Assembly: GCF_030161235.1 (NCBI RefSeq)
Contig: NZ_BSPW01000024.1
Span: 1 to 64,000 of the forward strand
DNA from: Vibrio zhanjiangensis
GTDB taxonomy: Bacteria; Pseudomonadota; Gammaproteobacteria; Enterobacterales; Vibrionaceae
DNA: 64,000 bases
Direction: 5' to 3'
Below, piece after piece: positions 1 through 8,534 of this stretch. Both the position numbers and the translations under genes were made by a program. The notes under the pieces are model-generated. The model saw only the letters and a program-made list of their open reading frames with translations. It had not been told where the DNA came from and searched no databases. The stretch's first letter is position 1. Each line of letters starts with the position of its first letter.

Positions 1-209
1 TGTTGTGTACGAGGTGTATCTTAACACCTCTAATCAGGTGGCCAAATTCACTATGCCACTACACCTGAAGCCCTATTTGGGAAATCTCGATAAGCATCAG
101 ATATAAGCCTTTCTCTTTATCCTTATATCACTCCGGTTTTAGACTTCTGAAACCGTTATATAGCCAATTGATAGTATTGTCTGGATTTGGACAACCACGT
201 GATTGCGTT
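1..209 (+). ncRNA. possible structured non-coding RNA (end of a transcript entering the window)
   Basis: No credible reading frame covers this stretch, yet it holds several hairpins on the plus strand. GAGGTGT at 11-17 pairs with ACACCTC at 24-30. CAGGTG at 35-40 pairs with CACCTG at 62-67, in competition with GTGGC 38-42 / GCCAC 55-59. CGGTTT near 135 pairs with AAACCG near 150. It runs directly into the strong terminator at 210-236. It could be a small RNA or merely the 3' untranslated part of a gene to the left of the window. I do not recognise it as a named Vibrio RNA. Confidence 0.3.
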
Positions 210-236
210 CCCCACTTACTATAAGTGGGGATTTTT
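210..236 (+). terminator. intrinsic terminator
   Basis: CCCCACTT at 210-217 pairs perfectly with AAGTGGGG at 223-230 around a five-base loop, and ATTTTTT follows. It ends a plus-strand transcript whose gene or RNA lies in 1-209 or left of the window. Confidence 0.8.
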
Positions 237-383
237 TATTCACATGTATAACCTGTATCTAGTGGTATAAAGTCTTTTGACCGCAAAAAGCGATGTGAGG
301 TGTCACCGCTTTGTTTAATTAATGTGGAGTGTCTTGGCTGGCCAATAAAATCGGTGAAGGACTGCGCTTCAGCGATTATAGGA

Positions 384-902
384 CTAGTGAATTTCTGTGG
401 TTTTGATGTATCCATCTCCACGACTGCCAGTCGAGCGGTTAATCACAACCCAGTAGTACTTGCCTTTATTGGGGTTAGCATAGACAGATCGACTTGGTCC
501 ACCAACCACAGAGCCGTTTCCATCAACAAGTTGTAAACTGAGCCAAGCATTGGATAAGTTTGTTAATGAGCCAGATGCACGTTTGTAAGCGCAGGTTTGA
601 TCAAATGAGTACAGCATGGTTGAATCGCCAGGCTTAAGCTCAGTGAAGTAAAACGTGTTGGACAGGGTAAGTCGGCATGAGAAATTAAAAGATTTTGAAA
701 GCTCAGCGAATCCCTTGCTATCCATTTTCTGACGCTCTTCTTTGTTGAGATCTATCTCGACAGAGCTTTGGGTGACCACATCTGATTCGAGTTCAACCAC
801 GGGATAGGCTTTTCCGTCAAGATAAACATGAGTTGGGGCAAAGCTGGCTTGTGCTGAGAATGAAAACGCTGCAAGTAATAAAGATAAGTTAATAATTTTC
901 AT
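384..902 (-). CDS. exported protein of unknown function, 172 aa
   Basis: The first 19 residues are a clear Sec signal peptide: Lys near the start, a Leu/Ala/Phe core and an AQA cleavage site. The mature protein of about 150 residues is therefore periplasmic or secreted. It has one Cys pair (near residues 96 and 124) that could form a disulfide, and alternating polar/hydrophobic stretches that suggest beta structure. I do not recognise a family. The ATG at 902 has AAGG eight bases upstream. It is monocistronic; the neighbours give no functional hint. Real gene: likely. Function: unknown. Confidence 0.7.
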   Translation of the reverse strand: MKIINLSLLLAAFSFSAQASFAPTHVYLDGKAYPVVELESDVVTQSSVEIDLNKEERQKMDSKGFAELSKSFNFSCRLTLSNTFYFTELKPGDSTMLYSFDQTCAYKRASGSLTNLSNAWLSLQLVDGNGSVVGGPSRSVYANPNKGKYYWVVINRSTGSRGDGYIKTTEIH

Positions 903-1442
903 AGTAGAGACCTTATTTATAAGACAAGGAATAATTATTTATATTTATTATTAATACAACGGATATAGTCAGTGTTTGTGAGCGTATAATTTAAAACGTG
1001 TAATAGATAAAATTGACATTTCACATATTAAAAAAATAGATCACAGAATTAATCTGTCTTAAAGAAAATAAATGGGTTTACTTCCAAATGCACCAACTAT
1101 TCTAATGCCCTTCAAGGCTAATAAGATATTGAAGTGTTATCAAAGTATGCTTTGATAGATTTTGATGATACGTACGATAGTTTCATTTCAGAGATAGGTA
1201 AGGCATTGTCAATTAAATCATATTATATTATATATTTTTCTATAATTATTCTATTATATACAATTCATTTTTAAATAAACAAACACATAAATAAATAGAA
1301 TGTGTAATAATTGTTTTATTCGTTAGTATAATGTTATGTTTGTAATATATTACTTTCATTTGACATCTGTACACCGTGACTTATCTATAGTATTTTGATA
1401 TTTTTGTTTTTAGTAACCTATATATTTAACCGAAGGTTTTCG
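903..1442. other. AT-rich intergenic region between divergent genes
   Basis: About 540 bases with no credible gene. It is very AT-rich (long A/T runs near 1020-1350) and must hold the promoters of the minus-strand exported protein and the plus-strand beta-barrel gene. The only promoter I can point to is the one at 1360-1387. Confidence 0.5.
1360..1387 (+). promoter_or_regulatory. candidate sigma-70 promoter of the beta-barrel gene
   Basis: A perfect TTGACA (1360-1365) is followed after 16 bases by TATCTA (1382-1387), about 55 bases upstream of the ATG at 1443. The -10 is only a fair match. Confidence 0.4.
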
Positions 1443-1928
1443 ATGAAAAATACTATCTTGGCGTTAGCGTTAATCGGGCTATCAGCCTCAGCCTCTGCGG
1501 ATTCTTGGCTCTATGGCGGTGCATCAATTGGTCAATCCGATCTTAACTCGGAAGATACCACCACTTATTCAGTTCATGTGGGGACTGGGATTTTGCCTTT
1601 TATTGGTGTTGAAGCTGGCTACAACAATTTTGGTGAGTTTGATTTTGGCAATGGTAAAGTAGAGGCCTCTTCATATTATGCGGCGCTCAAGCCAAGCATT
1701 AACTTTGGTCCTTTACAGGTATACGCTAAAGCAGGTGCACACTATTGGGAACAAGATTCTAGTTCTATTAACTATAAAGATGAAGATGAATTAGACTTTA
1801 TGTGGGGTATAGGTGCAGATTACGCTATATTTGGCCCAGTGTCTTTAGGAGCAAATTATATGAATTATACGGTCGGCAATAACGACATAGATACAGTATC
1901 ATTGACCGTATCATTTAACTTCCTATAA
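1443..1928 (+). CDS. small outer-membrane beta-barrel protein, 161 aa
   Basis: The open frame extends upstream, but the ATG at 1443 opens a standard signal peptide (Met-Lys-Asn, a Leu/Ala core, cleavage after SASA near residue 19), so I place the start there. The mature part is a run of amphipathic beta strands rich in Gly, Tyr and Phe. It ends in the strand LTVSFNFL with a terminal hydrophobic residue, as expected for a protein inserted by the BAM complex. It resembles eight-stranded OmpA/opacity-type barrels ('porin family' proteins). No specific ligand can be inferred. It is distinct from the four-paralogue array at 27-32 kb. Confidence 0.75.
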   Translation: MKNTILALALIGLSASASADSWLYGGASIGQSDLNSEDTTTYSVHVGTGILPFIGVEAGYNNFGEFDFGNGKVEASSYYAALKPSINFGPLQVYAKAGAHYWEQDSSSINYKDEDELDFMWGIGADYAIFGPVSLGANYMNYTVGNNDIDTVSLTVSFNFL

Positions 1929-1952
1929 GTTAATTAGGCAATGACTTCAAAA

Positions 1953-1978
1953 AATCCTGCCCCTTAAAAGGCAGGATT
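1953..1978. terminator. bidirectional terminator
   Basis: AATCCTGCC (1953-1961) pairs perfectly with GGCAGGATT (1970-1978). A T-rich tract follows on the plus side and an A-run precedes it, so it can serve both the barrel gene and the convergent glycosyltransferase gene. Confidence 0.8.
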
Positions 1979-2006
1979 ATTTATATCAATATTTATAGAT
2001 GAATGA

Positions 2007-3032
2007 CTAGGCTTGATGAGTTTTTTTAAAAACAAAAAGCTTTTGAATGGCGAAACTAGAAATAAACAGTAAGCATTCTGCAATGAGTTTTGCATACATG
2101 GCTGAAATTCCTAGATTTATGATTATTTGAGTTAATAATATAGATGAAATTAGCAGTGTAATGGCCAGAACTATATACTTAACAATGGAGTCATAACTGT
2201 CCTCATCCGATTTGAAAACAATTCTCTTTGACATTGTATAATTGTAACAAGCAGAGAAAAGCCTTGCGATCACAAAAGATTTTAAAGTGGAATCAGTAAG
2301 CAACAAGACTATATAAAACAATAGGTAATCTATAATTGCGCTGGAGATAGAAACACCTGTAAATCGCAAGAAAGTCCAATATATCTTTATTGAATCTTTT
2401 AAAGGACTAAAATGGGACGAACGATTATCATCAATATAGATAGTTTCAATCTCAATTTCTTTAATAGTACAGCGTTTGCGAGTGGCCAAAAGTAGCATTT
2501 CTGTTTCAAATTCATAGCCATTCGATTCAATATCCAAGCACTTCTTGGCAAGATCAGCAGACAAGTACCTAAGCCCTGTTTGGGTATCTGCGATTTGAGT
2601 GCGCGTGATAAGCTGGAAAATCTTTTCAGTGATGATATTGCCTATTTTACTTCTCAGAGGCACTTTGCCATTGAAGGTACGAGTACCTAGCAATAGGCTC
2701 TTGCTGTTGTATGTAGGATGTATTGACTTACTTACGATACGAGTAATGTCGTTGGGTGAGTGTTGGCCATCTGCGTCAGCAGTAATGATACCGTTGACTT
2801 TTGGCATAGATTTCAGGATATAGGTAAAACCTGTTTTCAGAGCTTGGCCCTTACCTGAATTTGCATCATGCTCGATGACTGTCACTTGTTCGAGAGACCT
2901 TATCTGGTTAAAGATATAGCTACACTTAGCCCCCGAACCATCATTGACTACGAGGATTGGGCAACGACATAATATTCTTATATCTGAGATAAGGTGTATA
3001 AGAGCATCATTTGGGTTATATGCCGGTATCAA
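2007..3032 (-). CDS. glycosyltransferase family 2 fused to a GtrA-like membrane domain, 341 aa
   Basis: Residues 1 to about 210 are a family-2 (dolichol-phosphate-mannose-synthase-like) transferase. Visible motifs are IPAYNP at the N-terminus, VVNDGSG, the metal-binding TADADGQH (DAD), and the DTQTGLR segment. Residues about 225-338 contain four hydrophobic helices typical of GtrA, which flips or scaffolds polyprenyl-linked sugars. The fusion suggests sugar transfer to undecaprenyl phosphate at the inner membrane for surface polysaccharide decoration. The frame has no ATG: TTG at 3032 is preceded by AAAAGG five bases away, but starting there trims the first beta strand. The in-frame upstream codons (about 16 before a stop) look protein-like, so an ATT start near 3062 is possible. 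It stands alone, with no polysaccharide cluster around it. Confidence 0.85.
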   Translation of the reverse strand: MIPAYNPNDALIHLISDIRILCRCPILVVNDGSGAKCSYIFNQIRSLEQVTVIEHDANSGKGQALKTGFTYILKSMPKVNGIITADADGQHSPNDITRIVSKSIHPTYNSKSLLLGTRTFNGKVPLRSKIGNIITEKIFQLITRTQIADTQTGLRYLSADLAKKCLDIESNGYEFETEMLLLATRKRCTIKEIEIETIYIDDNRSSHFSPLKDSIKIYWTFLRFTGVSISSAIIDYLLFYIVLLLTDSTLKSFVIARLFSACYNYTMSKRIVFKSDEDSYDSIVKYIVLAITLLISSILLTQIIINLGISAMYAKLIAECLLFISSFAIQKLFVFKKTHQA

Positions 3033-3466
3033 TATTACCTTTTCATTTGAAATTATAATAATAGCCTCTCTATTATTTATAAGTGATATTTATGGCTGGC
3101 TCATTCTATCTGTATTTTTTATAAAAAACTTTTAAAATTCAATGAATGATAATTTACCTATGATGAGATCTATTGTTGGTGTTAATAATTATATTTTTAT
3201 TATGATTCTATGATTTAAATTAACATTTATTTACTTGGTTTATCTAAGCTAAACATACAGAATTGAATAGAAACTTTGTCAAATTTCTGTGGTGAAATTT
3301 ATCAAATAGGATTAGAAATGTGTTCGTTTAGTAAAATCTAAGTTTAAATAGGAACTTTTAACCTTTTTTAGGTGTCTAGTAAGTTCTGATTTTTATTTTC
3401 CATTTAAAATTCAAAAAATATATTCAATTTTATTAAATTATTAACCATGTTTATATGTGAGGGTGT
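3033..3466. other. AT-rich intergenic region
   Basis: About 430 bases between divergently transcribed genes, strongly AT-rich. I see no RNA gene, repeat or clear promoter match. It probably contains promoters for both flanking genes. Confidence 0.4.
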
Positions 3467-3961
3467 ATGAAACCATATTTAATGACCGCGCTATTAGTTT
3501 TTGTAAGCTTACCTACTTTTGCTGACAATAATCAATCCGCGACTTCTGTTCCAACTCAGCAAGCAGGCCAAGTAGTAACAACAAAGGCAGCGCCACCTAA
3601 GCCTTTCGGGCTAGAAACTATCACCTTAGAGCAAGAAAGCAAAATTAGACAAATACAAATTGAGTTACAAACTAAAAGCCAAGCTTTGACGCCGAGTCAA
3701 GACAAAGTGGCGAAAGAAGTGGAGCAATGGACAAAGGTTGTTCAAGATGAAAAATTTGATGAAGAGAAAGTGAAAAACATCCTTCGCCAATACAATGAAA
3801 AGCAACTTGAACTTCAAGTAATGAAAATTAAAGCAGAGCATGACATGTATCAAGTTTTGACGCCAGAACAAAAAAATACTCTCGCGGAGCGTCGTAAGAA
3901 ACAGCAAGAGCAAATGAAGCAGATCATGCAACAGGCACAAGAAAAAGCGCAAAATAAATAG
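3467..3961 (+). CDS. Spy/CpxP-like periplasmic protein, 164 aa
   Basis: A signal peptide (first 19 residues, cleavage after TFA) leads into a low-complexity Thr/Gln/Ala linker and then an almost entirely helical, charged domain. Two LTxxQ motifs are present (LTPSQ near residue 74, LTPEQ near 128), the hallmark of the Spy/CpxP family of periplasmic chaperones and envelope-stress proteins. The C-terminus is Lys/Gln-rich. A GAGGGTG ribosome-binding site precedes the ATG. By family it would buffer misfolded proteins or metal stress in the periplasm; the exact role is inferred. It is followed by a strong terminator shared with the catalase gene. Confidence 0.7.
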   Translation: MKPYLMTALLVFVSLPTFADNNQSATSVPTQQAGQVVTTKAAPPKPFGLETITLEQESKIRQIQIELQTKSQALTPSQDKVAKEVEQWTKVVQDEKFDEEKVKNILRQYNEKQLELQVMKIKAEHDMYQVLTPEQKNTLAERRKKQQEQMKQIMQQAQEKAQNK

Positions 3962-3982
3962 CGCTGATTTAAATGTCTTTAC

Positions 3983-4022
3983 AAAATTCGCTTGCTTTCC
4001 AGTGGAACCGCAAGCGAATTTT
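3983..4022. terminator. bidirectional terminator
   Basis: A 13-bp stem (3983-3995 with 4010-4022, core ATTCGCTTGC/GCAAGCGAAT) is flanked by T-runs on both strands. It lies between the Spy-like gene and the convergent catalase gene. Confidence 0.85.
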
Positions 4023-4064
4023 TTATATGGCTGTGGCTAACCCATAATTTGCTAAATATTAGCT

Positions 4065-5498
4065 TTAATCAAGGCCAAGGGCCGTCTTTAGGCCTTTACC
4101 ATAATCTTCATCGGCTTGGAAAGCGTGATTAATATGGCGCTCTTGAATCGCCTTTGGTACACCTTGCATGGCGCGAGCGGTATTATCAAATAGTCTTTGG
4201 CGCTGCTCTTCATTCATTAGGCGGAACAAGTTGCCAGCTTGGCTAAAGTAATCCTCATCGACTCTGTGATCGTAATGATCGGCATCACCACAGATACGCA
4301 TTGGTGGTTCAGAGAAGTCGGGTTGCTCTGCCCATTCCTGTTGTGAATTTGGCTCATAGCCAATTGTCGAGCCATAGTTACCATCAACACGCATCGCTCC
4401 GTCTCTATGGTAGCTATGAACTGGGCATCTAGGCGCGTTGACTGGAATTTGATGGTGATTGACGCCTAGTCGATAGCGCTGAGTATCTCCATAAGCAAAT
4501 AATCTTCCTTGTAGCATTTTATCAGGTGAGAAACTGATACCAGGAACGACAGCGCCAGGATTTAACGCCACTTGCTCGACTTCTGCGTGGTAGTTTTCCG
4601 GATTTCGGTTGAGCTCAAGTTCACCAACAGGGATGAGTGGATAATCTTTTTGTGACCATATTTTAGTTAAGTCAAATGGATTGAAGCTGACGTCATTTGC
4701 TTCAAGTTCAGGCATGATCTGTACGTACATCTTCCATCGAGGAAACTCTTTTTTCTCAATAGCGTCATACAGATCTCTTTGATGACTTTCACGATCGTGG
4801 CCTATAATTTCGGCCGCTTCTTGATCGGTTAGATTTTTGATACCTTGCTGAGTTTTAAAGTGAAACTTAACCCAGTAACGTTCTTGGTTGGCGTTGATAA
4901 AGCTAAACGTATGGCTACCAAAGCCGTGCATGTGACGGTAGGAAGCAGGAATGCCTCGATCGCTCATGATAATGGTGACTTGATGGAAAGCCTCTGGTAG
5001 GGATGTCCAGAAATCCCAGTTATTGACTGCGCTGCGCATATTGGTGCGAGGGTCGCGCTTAACGGCATGGTTAAGATCTGGGAATTTAAGGGGGTCACGC
5101 ATAAAAAAGATCGGCGTATTGTTACCGACCAAGTCCCAGTTACCTTCTTCAGTGTAAAATTTGAGTGCAAAGCCTCGAATATCGCGCTCGGCATCAGCGG
5201 CACCGCGCTCACCAGCCACTGTCGAGAAGCGGGCAAATAATTCGGTCTTTTTGCCAATTTCAGAGAAGATCTTAGCGCGTGTGTATTTTGTAATATCATG
5301 GGTTACCGTGAAGGTACCGTACGCTCCGGACCCTTTAGCATGCATGCGTCGCTCAGGGATCACCTCACGGTCAAAGTGTGCCATTTTTTCAAGAAACCAC
5401 ACATCTTGCAGTAGCTGCGGGCCGCGAGGGCCAGCTGTCATTACATTCTGGTTATCGCTAACAGGACAACCTGCAGCCGTTGTTAGTTTTTTAGTCAT
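4065..5498 (-). CDS. katA: monofunctional heme catalase (clade 3, small subunit)
   Basis: This enzyme dismutates hydrogen peroxide to water and oxygen in the cytoplasm or periplasm. Visible landmarks are the catalytic His in RRMHAKG (about residue 53), the Asn in [11 protein letters not shown] (about 126), and the proximal heme-ligand segment [14 protein letters not shown] near residue 335. The length of 477 residues is typical of small-subunit catalases. I chose ATG 5498 over the ATG at 5519 because GGAAG sits five bases upstream of it. The gene is monocistronic; a peroxide-responsive (OxyR) promoter is expected from the family but I could not identify a site. Nothing appears broken. Confidence 0.95.
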   Translation of the reverse strand: MTKKLTTAAGCPVSDNQNVMTAGPRGPQLLQDVWFLEKMAHFDREVIPERRMHAKGSGAYGTFTVTHDITKYTRAKIFSEIGKKTELFARFSTVAGERGAADAERDIRGFALKFYTEEGNWDLVGNNTPIFFMRDPLKFPDLNHAVKRDPRTNMRSAVNNWDFWTSLPEAFHQVTIIMSDRGIPASYRHMHGFGSHTFSFINANQERYWVKFHFKTQQGIKNLTDQEAAEIIGHDRESHQRDLYDAIEKKEFPRWKMYVQIMPELEANDVSFNPFDLTKIWSQKDYPLIPVGELELNRNPENYHAEVEQVALNPGAVVPGISFSPDKMLQGRLFAYGDTQRYRLGVNHHQIPVNAPRCPVHSYHRDGAMRVDGNYGSTIGYEPNSQQEWAEQPDFSEPPMRICGDADHYDHRVDEDYFSQAGNLFRLMNEEQRQRLFDNTARAMQGVPKAIQERHINHAFQADEDYGKGLKTALGLD

Positions 5499-5862
5499 CA
5501 TCTCTTCCATATTAGCCAAGTTATAAGGTTCAATACTCTGTATTTAAATTGCTTGTGCCAGATGGCAATAGACCATGTATAGCTCTGATTTAAGCATGTT
5601 TAAAGATAAATTTATTAATAACAAAATAAGAAATATTTATAGCCTTGTATCTAGCTCGAATAATATTGAGTATGAGAAATGGAGCTTAGAAAAAGCGGCG
5701 ATTCTATGATTTTTACCAATGTCGGTTTTTTGGCATTTTATAATTACTTTCTGACAAATTCATGGTAATAGATTGATTCTTATAGATACTATCCTGATTT
5801 TCTGCTAGTTGGCATATTATATGCTGATTATATAATGTGGAAGTCGTTAGGAGTGATTAACA
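5499..5862. other. intergenic region between katA and a small membrane protein
   Basis: About 360 AT-rich bases carrying the katA promoter on the minus strand and that of the small membrane protein on the plus strand. I see no clear operator, repeat or RNA gene. Confidence 0.4.
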
Positions 5863-6114
5863 ATGAATATCTATTTATTTTCTTTGATCAGTCGAGGGAT
5901 AAAAGAATCGACTAAGTTTCATCTAATGATGGACGGTTTAATGTTAACCATATGTATTTGTGTCCCTCAGATGATCTTCTTTATGGTACCTGCTATTTCA
6001 GAGCAAATTTCCTTGGGAACTTTGATTATGACGGTTGCGGTCTTTTTTGTTGCTTTGGTTAAATTGGGCTTGATGGGATGGTGGTCTACTGAGGATGAGC
6101 GCCAAGCGGTATAA
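5863..6114 (+). CDS. small two-helix membrane protein, 83 aa
   Basis: The ATG has a TAGGAG ribosome-binding site seven bases upstream. The protein has two hydrophobic helices (about residues 22-43 and 52-73) with short polar ends, and a Trp-Trp pair before a charged tail. It resembles the small DUF2798-type membrane proteins found beside respiratory or stress genes, but that assignment is weak. Function unknown. Confidence 0.6.
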   Translation: MNIYLFSLISRGIKESTKFHLMMDGLMLTICICVPQMIFFMVPAISEQISLGTLIMTVAVFFVALVKLGLMGWWSTEDERQAV

Positions 6115-6152
6115 ATGCTGAAAATTTGGATAGTTATTGCATTGAAGAAAAA

Positions 6153-6182
6153 TGTGCAAGCTACCGTTGGAAAGCTTGCACA
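6153..6182 (-). terminator. terminator of the aox operon
   Basis: TGTGCAAGCT (6153-6162) pairs perfectly with AGCTTGCACA (6173-6182). On the minus strand it is followed by a run of five T, so it ends the transcript of the oxidase and its small partner. Confidence 0.75.
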
Positions 6183-6223
6183 AAACTCATTTCAGCGGCG
6201 ATAAAAACCTTACTGTTAGCGGA

Positions 6224-6400
6224 TCATAACGTGATATGCAGACTTCGTTTAAGGTTTCGCCAATGCTCGGACAGCGCGAGGCATTTTTTGTATGTGTCCT
6301 GTCTCGAGTAAAATACCTCGCCTTTTTCGACCATCAAGTGAGAAATACCAACGGATAATCCAAATTCAGCCTCATCAATATGGTGATTGTTTCTTGACAT
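6224..6400 (-). CDS. 58-aa protein co-transcribed with alternative oxidase
   Basis: A perfect AGGAGG ribosome-binding site lies five bases upstream of the ATG at 6400, and the frame ends just before the operon terminator. The protein is soluble and charged (begins MSRNNHHIDE), with no recognised domain. It starts 20 bases after the oxidase stop codon, so the two are almost certainly one transcript. It may be a regulator or assembly partner of the oxidase; that is inference from position only. A longer open frame runs upstream into the oxidase gene, but the ribosome-binding site fixes this start. Confidence 0.7.
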   Translation of the reverse strand: MSRNNHHIDEAEFGLSVGISHLMVEKGEVFYSRQDTYKKCLALSEHWRNLKRSLHITL

Positions 6401-6419
6401 AATTCCTCCTAATAGGGAG

Positions 6420-7052
6420 CTAGCTTTGATGTTCTGGAAGGTCTTTAAATTTGTAGGCATCGGCGATGTCGTGGTTTTTATCGCGATGCTTGGCTTCGTC
6501 TTGGCGAATGCACTCCAATACATCTAACAACATTGCGCCTTCACCTAGCTGGTAATAACGAGCAGCGATCTCTGGGGCGGGGGAGTTTTCAACGGTACCG
6601 TCCAGTACTTTTTCGATAAATTCGCTGTAGCTATTGCAGGCTTCTTCTTCGAAATAACCAACAATACGGTGTGCTGTTTTTGAGGATAGAAGGTAGATAA
6701 CGCTATATACCAACACGAAAATAAACTGAATCGTCATTACTAAAGCACGCTCAAAAATAGACGGCTGAGTGATGCGCAAAAATATCATCAGGTGCATACG
6801 TTCGTTGTCTGCCTCGTCTAATAGTTCTTTAATCCATCCACCGTCATCTTTCATTCTGCGCAGTGCTTTGAGGTGATTGAATACGCCCGCAACCATGCCG
6901 GGAACAGCGGCAATCGTTTCGAGCAACATGGCCCGCCGTGCATATTTGCCACCGTAAAAAAGGTTTAATGTCTTTTTAAGTAGCTTAGTTACCAGCAAAG
7001 CCATCTTTTCCGAGCCACTTTTAGGCACATAGTGTTTTTGTTCAAATTTCAT
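6420..7052 (-). CDS. aox: alternative oxidase (cyanide-insensitive ubiquinol oxidase)
   Basis: AOX is a di-iron membrane-associated quinol oxidase that reduces oxygen to water without pumping protons. All iron-ligand motifs are visible: LETIA (Glu45), NERMH (Glu84, His87), FEEEA (about Glu136), and DEAKHRD (Glu186, His189). A hydrophobic hairpin at about 103-123 matches the interfacial membrane anchor. The 210-residue length equals other bacterial forms, without a mitochondrial presequence. Vibrio fischeri has a related enzyme induced by nitric oxide through NsrR. I looked for an NsrR box upstream and found none convincing. It forms an operon with the 58-residue protein. Confidence 0.93.
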   Translation of the reverse strand: MKFEQKHYVPKSGSEKMALLVTKLLKKTLNLFYGGKYARRAMLLETIAAVPGMVAGVFNHLKALRRMKDDGGWIKELLDEADNERMHLMIFLRITQPSIFERALVMTIQFIFVLVYSVIYLLSSKTAHRIVGYFEEEACNSYSEFIEKVLDGTVENSPAPEIAARYYQLGEGAMLLDVLECIRQDEAKHRDKNHDIADAYKFKDLPEHQS

Positions 7053-7509
7053 AGCAAAGTCTCCTATTCTAATAATTAACTTACATATTCCATGCCATGA
7101 TCTAAGCTTCTGTAAAATAGTAGGTTTTTGAATTAAATTGAGTTATTTTGACTTAATATATTTTGGTCTTATTGACTCATGTTGTCGTTTTGACTCTTTA
7201 TGGTTGTTGGTAAAGTAGCCATTCATTAATTTTTGAGAGGTCATAAGTTGAACTCGCTGTGCGAGATATTGTTTATTTAGAGGTTGCGTAGATGTTAAAA
7301 ATCAAGGTATTTATTTGAAATATTAAGGATATGATAAATGATAATATTAAATGGTTTTTTGCAACCACTTACATCTCTTAATAATAATATCAGGTTTTTA
7401 CCTTAGTTATTCCCAATCTTTGAAATGGTAGATTTTACTAGAAAATAAATTTCTTTTTATCGCTAGATAAAATAACTACTCAGCCACTTAAAATTTCATA
7501 GGGTTGCAT
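7053..7509. other. AT-rich intergenic region
   Basis: About 455 bases between divergent genes, AT-rich, containing the aox promoter. No repeat, RNA gene or clear operator seen. The base composition shifts toward A/T near the unknown gene that follows. Confidence 0.4.
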
Positions 7510-8382
7510 ATGCACTTTTTTACATCATCTTATTCTCTTACGAATACTCATAAAGATAGAGTGTCGGCTAGTTTGCCTAGTGAGAGTGAATCAGTAAAAC
7601 TCACCAGTATGAATTCTTTGGATGTGGATGGGATATCGCAGAAATATTGGCTTAGTCGTAATGGTGAATCAGTTGTAACATCGGCTTGCCAAGATGTATT
7701 TTCGTCTTTGGGAAAGAAGCAGCAAGATGAAGAAGTGAACAAGCTGAAACCTAAATCAAGTCGGAATCCCTTTGCCAATTATTTTCACAGAAACACTCAG
7801 GGTGATGTAAAAACTCTGAAAAATACTGGGCCAGAAACCACGAGGACAGCGAAAGCTGAAGAGTCAGAAGCAGAGATTAAGGTGAAAGGTATCAAGCAAC
7901 ATATGGTCTGTTATGTGGCTTTAATATTAGATCGCTATGTCCAAGATAATGGCATAACAGTCAAAGATAAAAAGCAGGTACTCAGTGATATCTCTGAATG
8001 GCTTGGGGTTTCACCCAAAGATGCTGGTAAAAGTTCCTTAGAAAGCGGAGCCAGAGTTATTGTCGATAAGGCGCAGTTAGACACGACTAGTTCGCTCAGC
8101 TACCCTCCTGAATTAAAACGAGCGGTTAGAGATAAAATTGGCGAAAAAATCTTTCAGTCATTAACAATAGAGATGAATAAAATACTCGATAAATATGTCA
8201 AGGAAAATGGGATTGTTGGTAGTGGAAAAGTACTTGATAAATACAACTATAATACTTCTACTGACGACAATAACGTGATTACGTCGGAGAGAATTGACGA
8301 AATATGTAGAATGGCAAAACAAAAAGTATCTGATGAAAGGACTAAGGGGAATATTACTATGTTAACTTCTGGTCGAATATAA
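7510..8382 (+). CDS. unknown soluble protein, 290 aa, next to lateral flagellin
   Basis: Start chosen at the ATG 7510, with AGGG six bases upstream; a TTG two codons earlier is less likely. The protein has no signal peptide and no membrane helix. The first ~120 residues are polar, Ser/Thr/Lys-rich and probably disordered; residues about 125-275 look alpha-helical. Two similar segments (LDRYVQDNGI near 138 and LDKYVKENGI near 236) suggest an internal duplication. A Ser/Thr-rich N-terminus without a signal peptide is typical of proteins exported by type III (including flagellar) machines, but this is suggestion only. No family recognised. It converges on the flagellin gene. Confidence 0.65.
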   Translation: MHFFTSSYSLTNTHKDRVSASLPSESESVKLTSMNSLDVDGISQKYWLSRNGESVVTSACQDVFSSLGKKQQDEEVNKLKPKSSRNPFANYFHRNTQGDVKTLKNTGPETTRTAKAEESEAEIKVKGIKQHMVCYVALILDRYVQDNGITVKDKKQVLSDISEWLGVSPKDAGKSSLESGARVIVDKAQLDTTSSLSYPPELKRAVRDKIGEKIFQSLTIEMNKILDKYVKENGIVGSGKVLDKYNYNTSTDDNNVITSERIDEICRMAKQKVSDERTKGNITMLTSGRI

Positions 8383-8424
8383 GTTATTCCCTAATATTAT
8401 TTTGGGGATTAATCGAATAAAAAA

Positions 8425-8449
8425 GCCCCCAAACATTGAGTTTGAGGGC
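8425..8449 (-). terminator. terminator of the flagellin gene
   Basis: GCCCCCAAAC (8425-8434) pairs with GTTTGAGGGC (8440-8449), one mismatch. On the minus strand a T-rich tract follows. The plus strand lacks a T-run, so it mainly serves the flagellin transcript. Confidence 0.65.
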
Positions 8450-8534
8450 AAAGTTACCTGAGGCATTCAACGGGTATAAAAGAATGCGGAGTAACGGGTT
8501 TACGGAGTTGCTATTAGAAGGGGTTGGCCGTCTA

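Noticed and set aside
6420..7509. NsrR (nitric-oxide) operator for aox
   Set aside because: Regulation of this kind is known in V. fischeri, but no convincing dyad is visible here.
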